From: Mucilaginibacter sp. Bleaf8
Lineage (GTDB): Bacteria; Bacteroidota; Bacteroidia; Sphingobacteriales; Sphingobacteriaceae
NCBI RefSeq assembly: GCF_018390515.1
Contig: NZ_JAHBBK010000003.1
Location: 434,001 to 498,000, forward strand
Direction of reading: 5' to 3'
DNA length: 64,000 bases
The position numbers were made by a program, and so were the translations under genes. The notes beneath the pieces were generated by a model. It ran no database searches. It had not been told where the DNA came from and saw only the letters and a list, made by a program, of their open reading frames with translations. Of the stretch, positions 42,811-52,108 are shown piece by piece (within the stretch, counting starts at the first letter, position 1; each line of letters begins with the position of its first letter).

Positions 42811-44607
42811 CTACAGTTTCAACCATTTTTTGCGAACAGCTAATTGCTCTGCAGTAGGGTTGGGCAGACTTTCAATGTGGTACCTTACCTGGTTGTTTCT
42901 TTTTAAAGTAACCGGAATGGTCATCGGCAAACCATCGCGAATGATGCTCACATTGATTTTGTCGCCAACCTGTTTGCCGGCCAGTAAGCTTGCTGCATCG
43001 GTAATCTGGTTGCCATCAATAGCGGTGATTTCATCATAAACGTTAATGCCGTCAACCCATGCAGAGCCGTCGCGCAGTACGCTGGTAACCCTTATGCGGC
43101 CGCCTGCGTTTGAAAGGGCTACACCCAAGGTTGGCACATTGCTGTCGGCCAGTTCGTTTACAATCTGGTAACCGGCATAGCCTAAGTATTGGTTGTAATT
43201 AATCGGGTCAACACCGTTGATGTACTTTTTATAGAAATCGTCCAGGTTTTTACCGGCAAATTTCTCAAAAGCCTGTTTAAACTCGGCATCGGTATAGCCG
43301 CGGCCTTTGTTTTTGTAATACTCCTGGTACATGTAACGCATGGCATCGTCGAGCGAGCGGGCGCCTTTGCTGTCGTTGATAATCTCCAGGTCAAGCATGG
43401 CGCCAATGGCCGATCCTTTGGTATAATAAGAAATGCTGGTGTTGATGGAATTTTCGTCGGGGCGGTAGCCTTTAATCCAGGCATCAAAGCTGGATTGTGA
43501 CAGCGGCTGGTATTTGGTACCCGGCGTATTATCAATCGTACTGAAATCGGCATTCAGCATTTTCAAATAATCATCAGCCGATACCAGTTGTGAGCGTCTA
43601 ACAATCAGGTTATCATAGTAGGCAGTAAAGCCCTCGGCTATCCAAAGGTTGGTAGTGTAGTTTTCGTTATCATAATCAAACGGACCTAAGGCTACAGGGC
43701 GCAGGCGTTTAACATTCCACAGGTGAAAATGCTCATGCGCTACCAGGCTCAAAAAGCCGGTGTAGCCACTTTCGCTGGTGTACGCATCGCGCGATGCGCC
43801 TAATACGGTCGAGCTCAGGTGTTCTAAACCACCACCGCCGCGCAGGTAGTTGTGTACAATAAATACATAGCGTTTATTCGGGTTTTCACCAAAAATGGCA
43901 GCTTCTTCCTCAATAATTTTAGCCATGTCTTTTTTCAGGCGATCCTTGTCGTAATTGCCTTTGCCGTACATAGCTACCTCGTATTGGGTATTCCCAACCT
44001 TAAAGCCAAATATTTCCTGATTGCCCACTTCAATAGGCGAATCAAACAGGATGTCATAGTTAGGAGCCGTAACAGTAAACTCATCTTTACCTACAGGTGC
44101 CAAACTGGTCGATATTTTATCCCAGCCTTTGTAAGGCTTAATGTGAACGGTTGAAGGATTATTCAGCATACCATCAGGATAAATAAAAGTGCCTGCCGGC
44201 GATATAAAACCGTGCGATGCATCAATAAAGCTGGTACGTACCGAAATTTCATTAGCGTAAACCCGGTATCTTACTTTTACTGCCGATAAGCCCTGTGTGC
44301 TCAGTTGCCAGGTGTTTTTGCGTGTTTTCTGTACATTCACAGCCTTGCCGTTGCTTTCGGCCGTGAAAGATTCTACGTTTTTGGCAAATTCGCGCACCAG
44401 GTAGGATCCGGGGGTCCATACCGGCATTTTCAGGTCCAGTTTGTTTTGCGCCAGACCTTTGATATCCATTTCGATATCAGCATAATGCGCCTGCGCTTCA
44501 GGAAATGATACCGTATAAGAGATTTGCAATGGGCCGGCTGCCATGCTGGTATAACTCATAGTTATTAAATTAATAAGAATACAAAAAATTAAGTGCCGTT
44601 TTTTCAT
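42811..44607 (-). CDS. M61 family metallopeptidase (glycyl aminopeptidase-like)
   Basis: About 598 residues from ATG 44607 (MKKRHLIFCILINLITM, signal peptide); thirteen codons upstream are in frame but precede the signal. The zinc motif is HEHFHLWNVKRLRP, with the third ligand in WIAEGFTAYYDN. A C-terminal PDZ domain (LGVALSNAGGRIRVTSV and VYDEITAIDGNQI) ends the protein. M61 enzymes remove N-terminal Gly or Ala from peptides. The location is probably periplasmic. Confidence 0.92.
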   Translation of the reverse strand: MKKRHLIFCILINLITMSYTSMAAGPLQISYTVSFPEAQAHYADIEMDIKGLAQNKLDLKMPVWTPGSYLVREFAKNVESFTAESNGKAVNVQKTRKNTWQLSTQGLSAVKVRYRVYANEISVRTSFIDASHGFISPAGTFIYPDGMLNNPSTVHIKPYKGWDKISTSLAPVGKDEFTVTAPNYDILFDSPIEVGNQEIFGFKVGNTQYEVAMYGKGNYDKDRLKKDMAKIIEEEAAIFGENPNKRYVFIVHNYLRGGGGLEHLSSTVLGASRDAYTSESGYTGFLSLVAHEHFHLWNVKRLRPVALGPFDYDNENYTTNLWIAEGFTAYYDNLIVRRSQLVSADDYLKMLNADFSTIDNTPGTKYQPLSQSSFDAWIKGYRPDENSINTSISYYTKGSAIGAMLDLEIINDSKGARSLDDAMRYMYQEYYKNKGRGYTDAEFKQAFEKFAGKNLDDFYKKYINGVDPINYNQYLGYAGYQIVNELADSNVPTLGVALSNAGGRIRVTSVLRDGSAWVDGINVYDEITAIDGNQITDAASLLAGKQVGDKINVSIIRDGLPMTIPVTLKRNNQVRYHIESLPNPTAEQLAVRKKWLKL

Positions 44608-44916
44608 GCTGGCAAGATATAAAATTTTACCCCGATGGTTAAGCACAATTTTATCCTGCTTTGTTGTAAAATGGTTGATACATACAGTATTGATGCATAC
44701 CCAGGCCGTAATTTTACCGTTCGTTTAAGCCGGAGCATCGTTATAAAACCTATGATTTGCAATATTATATTTACAGCTAATTATAAAACCAAATAATACG
44801 CTTTTGATTAATAACTGACAGGCACGGCGCAGGCTACGAATGGTCAATTAATAACATGAACATACAACAATATATAACACTTCAATTCAACACAATACGG
44901 GGTAAACAATAAGGCA
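44608..44916. other. 309-bp divergent intergenic region
   Basis: Lies between the M61 gene and the RND operon and must hold both promoters. It is AT-rich, but no convincing TTTG/TAnnTTTG pair or repeat was seen on either strand. Confidence 0.4.
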
Positions 44917-46014
44917 ATGAGAATACGATACATTATTTATATAGTTATAGCCTTGCTTATTGGTTACCTGGTATATCACAAATTAAGTGGCGGTAAAGGT
45001 AAGGAAGGGCAGGCACAAGGTGGCGGCGCTGCCGGAGGCGGCAAGGGCGGCCCCGGTGGGCGTAAAAATGGCCCGGTGCCCGTAAATATCCAGATTGTTA
45101 AAGATACTGTGGTGAATAACACCATCAACGTAACCGGTACTGTTGACCCTAACGAGCGTGTAAGCATTACCAGCCAAACTGCCGGTAACATTACCGGGAT
45201 ATTTTTTACCGAAGGCAGCTACGTGAAAAAAGGACAGGTGCTGGTAAAGGTATACGATCAGGATCTGGTTGCTTCGTTAAAGCAAAACCAGTTTCAGGTA
45301 GCGCTGGCTAAAGAGAACGAGTACCGTAACCGTATCCTGTTGCAAAAAGAGGCTGTAAGCCAGCAGGAGTATGATACTTCGCTGTCCTCACTCAATACTT
45401 CGCAGGCACAAAGCGAAGTAATTAAAGCGCAAATTGCACGTACCGTAGTCAGAGCGCCTTTCAGTGGCGTTATTGGTTTGCGTAATGTGAGCCCCGGTGG
45501 TTACTTATCGCCCACTACATCTATTGCTACATTGGTAAGTACCGACCCCATGAAGGTTACATTTTCGGTAGCGGAACGTTACCGGCCGCTTATCAAGCCC
45601 GGAACGAAGGTTACGTTCAACATCGCCAGTTCGCGTAAAAACTTTACCGCTACCGTGTACGCTATTGATCCGGCTATTGATGCTACTTCGCGTACCGTAA
45701 CAGTACGTGCACGTGCAGCCAATGCAAATAATGAGATCAGTGCCGGTGGCTTTGCCAAAATCAACATCGTGCTGGAGCAGTCGCCACGAACCATTATGGT
45801 GCCTACTCAGGCCGTGGTGCCCGATTTGAAATCGAGTAAGGTGTTTATTGCGCGCAATGATACTGCCGTGGCTGTGCCAGTAAAAACCGATCTGCGTACC
45901 GAAACACAAATTGAAATTACAGAAGGCCTTAAGCCCGGTGATAGTGTAGTGGTATCGGGTATTATACAGATGCGCCCTAAAGTGCCTTTAAAAATTATCA
46001 AAGTATTACATTAA
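44917..46014 (+). CDS. RND efflux periplasmic adaptor subunit
   Basis: A 365-residue membrane fusion protein with one N-terminal membrane helix (YIIYIVIALLIGYLVYHKL). A Gly/Lys-rich linker (residues ~26-50) precedes the lipoyl halves (GNITGIFFTEGSYVKKGQVL and TVVRAPFSGVIGLRNVSPGG), a short alpha-hairpin, and the beta-barrel and membrane-proximal domains (MKVTFSVAERY, FAKINIVLEQSPRTIMVPTQAV, in part). It joins the pump of the next gene to the TolC channel. First gene of a three-gene operon (gap of 7 bases). Confidence 0.94.
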   Translation: MRIRYIIYIVIALLIGYLVYHKLSGGKGKEGQAQGGGAAGGGKGGPGGRKNGPVPVNIQIVKDTVVNNTINVTGTVDPNERVSITSQTAGNITGIFFTEGSYVKKGQVLVKVYDQDLVASLKQNQFQVALAKENEYRNRILLQKEAVSQQEYDTSLSSLNTSQAQSEVIKAQIARTVVRAPFSGVIGLRNVSPGGYLSPTTSIATLVSTDPMKVTFSVAERYRPLIKPGTKVTFNIASSRKNFTATVYAIDPAIDATSRTVTVRARAANANNEISAGGFAKINIVLEQSPRTIMVPTQAVVPDLKSSKVFIARNDTAVAVPVKTDLRTETQIEITEGLKPGDSVVVSGIIQMRPKVPLKIIKVLH

Positions 46015-46021
46015 TAAATAC

Positions 46022-49000
46022 ATGAGTTTATCCTCAGTCAGTATAAAGCGGCCGGTGCTGGCTACGGTAATGTCAGTCATTATTGTAGTTTTTGGTGTCA
46101 TCGGCTATAACTTTTTGGGTGTACGCGATTTCCCTTCGGTCGATCCGCCCATCATCAGCGTTACCACCAGTTATTCGGGTGCCAACGCCGATGTAATCGA
46201 ATCGCAGATAACAGAGCCGCTCGAAAAAGCGATTAACGGGGTGCAGGGCATCCGTAATATCTCGTCAACCAGTTCGGTTGGTTCCAGCAATATTACGGTA
46301 GAGTTTAACCTGGATGCCGATCTGGAAACCGCCGCTAACGACGTGCGCGACAAGGTATCGCAGGCGCAGCGCCAGTTGCCGCAGGATATCAATGCACCGC
46401 CGGTAGTAACCAAAGCGGATGCCAATGCGGATAACATCATCACCCTGACGGTAAGCAGTAACACCCGTAACATTACCCAAATCAATGATTACGCCGAAAA
46501 CGTATTGCAGGAAGGTTTACAAACCATTCCCGGTGTAAGCGCTATCAACATACAGGGGCAGCGCCAGTACGCCATGCGTTTGTGGATTGATCCCAACAAG
46601 TTATCGGCCCTGAAACTTACCGCAACCGACATCAGCGCAGCCCTGGCACAAGAGAACGTGGAGCTGCCCGCCGGTAAAATAGCGGGTTTTAATACCGAGA
46701 TGACTGTGCGTGCGTTGGGTAAGCTGGTAACCGAGCAGGATTTCAATAACCTGATTATCCGTTCGGACAGCAACCGGGTTATCCGCCTGAGTGATATAGG
46801 GTATGCCGTGCTGGGTTCGGCTAATGAAGAAACGGCCTTTAAAGAATCGGGTGTACCGCAGGTGGGTTTGGCTGTTGTGCCGCAACCTGGTGCCAACTAC
46901 GTACAAATTGCCAAAGATTTTTACAAGCGGTTAGACCAGATCAAGAAAGATTTACCGCCCGATATTAAGCTGGAGGTGGCGCTGGATAATACCCGTTTCA
47001 TTAACCAGTCTATTGAAGAGGTGGAAGAAACATTGATCGTTTCTTTTGTGCTGGTGGTGATTATCATTTACTTGTTTTTCCGCGACTGGCTCATTGCTTT
47101 CCGTCCGCTTATTGATATTCCGGTATCGCTTATCGGTGCTTTCTTTATCATGTATGTGTGCGATTTCTCTATCAACATCCTTACCTTGTTGGGTATTGTA
47201 CTGGCAACAGGTTTGGTGGTGGATGATGGCATTGTGGTAACCGAAAACATTTATAAAAAGATAGAAGACGGCATGCCCGTGCGAAAAGCGGCGTTCGAGG
47301 GGTCGGCCGAGATTTTCTTCGCTGTAATTTCTACCTCGGTAACATTGGCGGCGGTGTTTTTGCCTATTATGTTTTTACAGGGCTTTACCGGTCGTTTGTT
47401 CAGGGAGTTTGCGGTGGTGGTGGCCGGTTCGGTATTGATATCGGCATTTGTGTCCCTGTCTTTAACCCCCATGTTGAACGTAAAGCTGGTTCGTAAAAAT
47501 CACCGGAAATCAAAGTTCTACGAAAAAACCGAACCGTTCTTTGAGCGCATGAACAACGCTTATACCGAAACGCTGCTTAACTTTATGAAAGCTAAATGGG
47601 TATCGGTGGTCATCCTGGTGGTATCGGTTGTATTGATTGGTGTTTTAGCTAAAGCTATTCCATCTGAGCTTGCCCCGCTTGACGACCGCAGCCAATTGCG
47701 TTATTCTGTTACCGGATCGGAAGGTGCTACCTACGAGTTTATGACCAAGTATATGGACAGGGTAGCCCAGCTCATTGCCGATTCGGTTCCGGAAGCTAAA
47801 GTAAACATCGAGATCGTATCGCCGGGTGGTGGTGGCGGTGGCGGTGCAGCCAACTCGGGCTTTGGCCGTATTGGTTTGGTACCGCCTGATGAGCGGCACC
47901 GTACCCAGCAGGAAATTGCCGACTGGATGAACGGTAAGCTGAAGCGTTTCCCCGATGCCCGTGCACTGGTTATCCAGGAGCAAACCATTTCGGGCGGTGG
48001 TAGCGGTGCGCGCACCTCGCTGCCGGTACAGTATGTAATCGAAAATCAGGATTTTGAAAAGATACGTAAAGTATTGCCCAACTTTTTTACCGAAGTAAGC
48101 AAAAGCCCGGTGTTTTCAACTTCCGACGTGAACCTGAAATTTACCAAGCCCGAACTGCGCGTTACGACCGACCGTGACCGCGCGCGCGATTTAGGCGTAT
48201 CGGTTCAGGATATTGCCCAAACGCTGCAGCTGTATTACAGTGCGGGCCGTTTAGATTATTTTTTGATGAGCGGCAAGCAGTACCAAGTAGTAGCCCAGGT
48301 TGATCGTTCCAACCGCGATGCGCCTATAGACCTGAAATCGGTTTACGTGCGTAGCAATAAAGGCACGCTGGTGCAACTGGATAACGTAGTGAAGGTAGAA
48401 GAAAGTGCTGCGCCGCCGGCTATTTATCACTTTAACCGTTATAAATCGGCTACCGTGCAAGCCGGTTTAGCACCGGGATATACGGTGGGCGATGGTATTA
48501 AAGAAATGCAGCGTATTGCCGATAGCATGCTCGATTCCTCGTTCAGTACCGCGCTTACAGGCCCCTCGCGCGATTATGCCGAAAGTTCATCCAATATTCT
48601 TTTTGCCTTCGGCTTTGCATTGTTACTCATTTACCTGGTGCTGGCAGCCCAGTTTGAAAGCTTTATGGATCCGGTAATTGTAATGCTTACCGTACCGCTG
48701 GCTATCGCCGGTGCGTTTATATCGTTATGGCTGTTCGATCAAACGCTGAATATCTTTAGTGAGATTGGTATGATTACACTGGTAGGTTTGGTAACCAAAA
48801 ACGGTATTTTGATTGTGGAGTTTGCCAACCAGCGGATGGAGCACGGCATTCCCAAATACGAAGCCGTGGTGGAAGCCGCCGCCGCACGTTTGCGCCCTAT
48901 TTTGATGACCAGTTTAGCCGTAGTGTTAGGCGCTGTGCCTATTGCGTTTGCTTTGGGTGCGGGTGCCAAAAGCCGCGTGTCGTTAGGTATTGTGATTATG

Positions 49001-49141
49001 GGCGGGCAAATGTTTGCGCTGGTGCTTACCCTGTATGTAATACCGGTTATGTACCTGCTGCTAGCATCAAGAGTGCGCCGCAACCCTGACGAGGAGCCGG
49101 TTGAAGAAGAGAAGAAACCCCTGTTGATTGAAAACCTGTAA
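46022..49141 (+). CDS. RND-family multidrug-type efflux permease
   Basis: A 1,039-residue inner-membrane transporter of the AcrB/MexB/hydrophobe-amphiphile type: SIKRPVLATVMSVIIVVFG start, twelve helices in two halves, periplasmic porter domains, LATGLVVDDGIVVTENIYK with the two Asp of helix 4, and TKNGILIVEFANQ in helix 10. A glycine run (residues ~600-607) lies in the second porter loop. It exports substrates by proton antiport; the substrates cannot be predicted. It sits between its adaptor and channel genes. Confidence 0.96.
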   Translation: MSLSSVSIKRPVLATVMSVIIVVFGVIGYNFLGVRDFPSVDPPIISVTTSYSGANADVIESQITEPLEKAINGVQGIRNISSTSSVGSSNITVEFNLDADLETAANDVRDKVSQAQRQLPQDINAPPVVTKADANADNIITLTVSSNTRNITQINDYAENVLQEGLQTIPGVSAINIQGQRQYAMRLWIDPNKLSALKLTATDISAALAQENVELPAGKIAGFNTEMTVRALGKLVTEQDFNNLIIRSDSNRVIRLSDIGYAVLGSANEETAFKESGVPQVGLAVVPQPGANYVQIAKDFYKRLDQIKKDLPPDIKLEVALDNTRFINQSIEEVEETLIVSFVLVVIIIYLFFRDWLIAFRPLIDIPVSLIGAFFIMYVCDFSINILTLLGIVLATGLVVDDGIVVTENIYKKIEDGMPVRKAAFEGSAEIFFAVISTSVTLAAVFLPIMFLQGFTGRLFREFAVVVAGSVLISAFVSLSLTPMLNVKLVRKNHRKSKFYEKTEPFFERMNNAYTETLLNFMKAKWVSVVILVVSVVLIGVLAKAIPSELAPLDDRSQLRYSVTGSEGATYEFMTKYMDRVAQLIADSVPEAKVNIEIVSPGGGGGGGAANSGFGRIGLVPPDERHRTQQEIADWMNGKLKRFPDARALVIQEQTISGGGSGARTSLPVQYVIENQDFEKIRKVLPNFFTEVSKSPVFSTSDVNLKFTKPELRVTTDRDRARDLGVSVQDIAQTLQLYYSAGRLDYFLMSGKQYQVVAQVDRSNRDAPIDLKSVYVRSNKGTLVQLDNVVKVEESAAPPAIYHFNRYKSATVQAGLAPGYTVGDGIKEMQRIADSMLDSSFSTALTGPSRDYAESSSNILFAFGFALLLIYLVLAAQFESFMDPVIVMLTVPLAIAGAFISLWLFDQTLNIFSEIGMITLVGLVTKNGILIVEFANQRMEHGIPKYEAVVEAAAARLRPILMTSLAVVLGAVPIAFALGAGAKSRVSLGIVIMGGQMFALVLTLYVIPVMYLLLASRVRRNPDEEPVEEEKKPLLIENL

Positions 49142-49148
49142 AAGCAAT

Positions 49149-50486
49149 ATGAGCATCAAACATCTTATTTGTCTTATTTTTTGCTGCGTTGCTGTTACAG
49201 GCTATGTAAAAGCCCAAAACACGGCGCAGGCCGATACTGCAACGTTGCTGACCCTGAAAGATGCTATTGAGATAGCATTAAAGAATAACTATGATATTAA
49301 ACTGTCCAGAAATACGGTAGCTATTGCCAATAACAACGTAACACCGGGCAACGCGCGTATGCTGCCTACCGTAACCGGCAACTACACGGTAAGCAACAGT
49401 ATACAAAGCACTACCCAAACCCGGTCAGACAGTACCGTAAACCGTATTACCCGTGCCAACAATACCGGTAGTACTTATGGCGTAAGTTTAAATTGGACTG
49501 TTTTTGACGGCTTCAGCATGTTTGCCACCTATAGCACCCTAAAGCAACGACGTGAATTGAGCGAGGTGCAGCTGCGCGATACAGTACAACGTACCGTAGC
49601 GAATGTAATTAATGCTTATTATGACCTGGTAAATCAGAATAAGCAGATACAAGCGCTGCAAGGTGTGATTGCTATATCGCGTACGCAATTCCGTTATGCC
49701 AATGAGCGTTTTAAAGTGGGTCGTGTAGCCCGTTTGGATGTATACAATGCGCAGGTTGCTTTGAATACCGATACCGCAACCTTACTGAGCCAGCTGCAAC
49801 AATACAAAACCAGTAAAATTGAGCTAAACCGCCTGATGGCCCGTAACCCCCAAACGGAGTTTGCTATAGCTGATACAATTGTAGTGGATGACAGGCTGGT
49901 ATTAGCCAACATCATCAACCAGGCGCAAACGCAAAATCCGGCTATCCTGTCGGCGTCTATTAATCAGCGAATATCTGAATTGAACCTGAGGTCGATCAAG
50001 GCAACGCGTTATCCGCAGGTTTCGGTAAATACGGGTTATAACTTTAGCAACAGTACCAACCCTGCCGGGTTTGCCCGTGTGCAGCGATCGAACGGGCTGA
50101 ACTACGGATTGGCAGCTACCATTAATATATTTGATGGTTTTAACCAGTGGCGGCGCGAGCGTAATGCAAAGCTGCAGATTGAGAACGCAGGCTTTAACCT
50201 GAGCCAGGTACGCTTGCAGATCGAGTCGCAGATTACCGATTTGTATAACAGCTATACCTCGGGCTTACAGCTGATCAAGCTGGGGCAGGCCAACGTTGAT
50301 TTGGCAAGCCGTACGCTCAGTATCTCGCTCGAAAAATATCGCCTGGGTACCATCACTCCGCTTGAGATCAGGGAAGCGCAACGTAACTACCTGAATGCGC
50401 AATCAGTATTCTTTGCAGCACAATATCAATCAAAAGTAGCCGAAACTACGTTAAAACAAATTATTGGCAACATTAGCCTGCAATAA
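49149..50486 (+). CDS. TolC-family outer-membrane efflux channel
   Basis: About 445 residues from ATG 49149 (MSIKHLICLIFCCVAVTGYVKA, signal peptide; a TTG at 49128 is in frame inside the previous gene). The TolC pattern is seen: LKDAIEIALKNNYDIKLSRN, NWTVFDGF, repeated coiled-coil regions with RFKVGRVARLDVYNAQVAL and EKYRLGTITPLEIREAQRN, in part. It forms the outer-membrane duct of the pump. It starts 8 bases after the permease stop and ends the operon. Confidence 0.94.
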   Translation: MSIKHLICLIFCCVAVTGYVKAQNTAQADTATLLTLKDAIEIALKNNYDIKLSRNTVAIANNNVTPGNARMLPTVTGNYTVSNSIQSTTQTRSDSTVNRITRANNTGSTYGVSLNWTVFDGFSMFATYSTLKQRRELSEVQLRDTVQRTVANVINAYYDLVNQNKQIQALQGVIAISRTQFRYANERFKVGRVARLDVYNAQVALNTDTATLLSQLQQYKTSKIELNRLMARNPQTEFAIADTIVVDDRLVLANIINQAQTQNPAILSASINQRISELNLRSIKATRYPQVSVNTGYNFSNSTNPAGFARVQRSNGLNYGLAATINIFDGFNQWRRERNAKLQIENAGFNLSQVRLQIESQITDLYNSYTSGLQLIKLGQANVDLASRTLSISLEKYRLGTITPLEIREAQRNYLNAQSVFFAAQYQSKVAETTLKQIIGNISLQ

Positions 50487-50543
50487 AAAATATTTTTGTA
50501 ATATAGTGTCTTATTTTAAGGTAAAAGCCTAATTTTGAGTTTA

Positions 50544-50927
50544 ATGTACATGGGCTATAAAGTTTGTTTGCTGATTGATGACAATTACATAGATAATTTT
50601 GTCACACGCCGCATATTGGAGGGAAGTAATTTTGCAGAGAAAGTGGTGGTGCAGCAATCGGCAACGGATGCTATACAGGCCATAAGAGAAGGGGAGTTGA
50701 AGCCCGATGTGATATTTCTGGATTTGAGAATGCCCCTGATGGATGGCTTCGAATTTTTACAGGAATACGATAAGTTAAAAACCGAACAAAAGAGCGCTGC
50801 CAAGATATTTATGCTCTCCTCATCGCTTGACCCCATCGATGTTAAAAGATCAAACCAAAACAAATACATTACGCAGTTTATTCATAAACCGCTAACCCAA
50901 AAAGTACTGGAAGACTTGAACGCATGA
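50544..50927 (+). CDS. Single-domain response regulator (CheY-like)
   Basis: About 127 residues from ATG 50544 (ATG 50550 and TTG 50535 are alternatives). The receiver residues are complete: the acidic pair in LLIDDNYIDN, the phosphoacceptor Asp in VIFLDLRMPLMDG, Ser in FMLSSSLDP and Lys in FIHKPL. There is no output domain. No histidine kinase is nearby. Its end overlaps the next ATG by four bases, so it is co-translated with the amino-sugar kinase gene, an unusual pairing. Confidence 0.9.
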   Translation: MYMGYKVCLLIDDNYIDNFVTRRILEGSNFAEKVVVQQSATDAIQAIREGELKPDVIFLDLRMPLMDGFEFLQEYDKLKTEQKSAAKIFMLSSSLDPIDVKRSNQNKYITQFIHKPLTQKVLEDLNA

Positions 50928-51787
50928 TATTAGTTGCCGACAGCGGATCGTCAAAGACAGACTGGCTGCTGGCATTTCCGGGACAGCCGCACCTTAAATT
51001 AAGTACCAGCGGTCTGAATCCTTATTTTTTGAGTGAGAAGGAAATAGCCAGAGTAATACACGAACAGGCCCCCGAGCTAACCAGCCGGGCAGCCCAAATA
51101 CAGGAAATTTATTTTTTCGGAGCAGGATGCTCTAGTCCTGACAGGCGCGAGATGGTATCTAATGCGCTGAGCCAGCTATTCCCTAAAGCTTTTATTAGCG
51201 TGGATAGCGATTTGTTAGGATCGGCTTATGCCACCTGCGGGCACAACAAAGGTTTGTGCTGCGTGTTGGGTACCGGCTCCAACATCTCGTTTTTTGATGG
51301 CGAAGATGTAATTGATGGTAAGCATGGCTTGGGCTATGTGCTGGGCGACGAAGGCTCGGGCACGTGGTTTGGCAAAGCCCTGATTGCTGATTACCTGTAC
51401 GGTAACATGCCAGCCGATGTGCACGCCGCATTCCGCAAGGCGCACCCCCTGAGTAAGGAGCAGGTAATTCAAAGAGTATACATGAAAGCGGGCGCCAACT
51501 CTTACCTGGCCTCATTTGCTGAGTTTTTGAGTTCTATCAAAGATACTGCATACGGAAAGAACCTCATTGGTACCGGATTACTGGAATTTATTGAAACGGA
51601 TATCAAATCATACCCGCAGTATCAGGACCATGTTTGCCATTTTGTAGGCTCCATTGCCTACTTCTTTAGCACAGAGTTGAAAGCGCTTTGCGCCGAGCAT
51701 AATATAGCTGTTGGCAAAATTATCCGGCACCCTATCGAAGATTTAATGGAGTTTGTTCTGGAGCGCAACCACGTTGCTGAATCGTGA
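50924..51787 (+). CDS. N-acetylglucosamine kinase (BadF/BcrA ATPase family)
   Basis: A 287-residue ASKHA-fold kinase. Phosphate-binding motifs: ILVADSGSSKTDW (residues 2-14) and CVLGTGSNISFF; GLGYVLGDEGSGTWFGK is the family hallmark. Bacterial and animal members phosphorylate N-acetylglucosamine released during cell-wall turnover. No zinc motif expected. It overlaps the response-regulator gene and is followed by a small membrane protein gene. Confidence 0.9.
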   Translation: MILVADSGSSKTDWLLAFPGQPHLKLSTSGLNPYFLSEKEIARVIHEQAPELTSRAAQIQEIYFFGAGCSSPDRREMVSNALSQLFPKAFISVDSDLLGSAYATCGHNKGLCCVLGTGSNISFFDGEDVIDGKHGLGYVLGDEGSGTWFGKALIADYLYGNMPADVHAAFRKAHPLSKEQVIQRVYMKAGANSYLASFAEFLSSIKDTAYGKNLIGTGLLEFIETDIKSYPQYQDHVCHFVGSIAYFFSTELKALCAEHNIAVGKIIRHPIEDLMEFVLERNHVAES

Positions 51788-51865
51788 GCTTGATTTGAAA
51801 ATATAACTTATTGCAACCATAGTGCGTAAACACGTAAAATTCTAAATAAGAAAGAAACGTGTGCT

Positions 51866-52051
51866 ATGAGAAAGCTATTTTACGTACTTGCTGTTGTATG
51901 TTTGGTGGGATGGAGTGTGAGCGTATTTGTGTATGCTGCCACTGAACTGATCCACTCCCTGCTGGCCTTTGTGGTGATATTTTTTACCCTGGCCATAATG
52001 AAAGATGAAAAGGCCATTGCCTCGCCTGCCGAACAGGATTACATAATATAA
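51866..52051 (+). CDS. Small membrane protein of unknown function
   Basis: A 61-residue protein with two hydrophobic segments (LFYVLAVVCLVGWSVSVFVYA and LLAFVVIFFTLAIM) and a short acidic tail. No family recognised. It starts 78 bases after the kinase gene, is read in the same direction, and ends at a strong terminator, so it may close the same transcript. Confidence 0.6.
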   Translation: MRKLFYVLAVVCLVGWSVSVFVYAATELIHSLLAFVVIFFTLAIMKDEKAIASPAEQDYII

Positions 52052-52088
52052 AAAAAAGCCCGGCCTGTGTCCAGTGCCGGGCTTTTTT
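52052..52088. terminator. Bidirectional terminator before the HtrA gene
   Basis: Perfect 13-bp inverted repeat (AAAAAAGCCCGGC / GCCGGGCTTTTTT) with an 11-base loop; its first bases touch the stop codon of the 61-residue protein. Confidence 0.88.
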
Positions 52089-52108
52089 ATGCCTCGTGCA
52101 AAGCTTAA

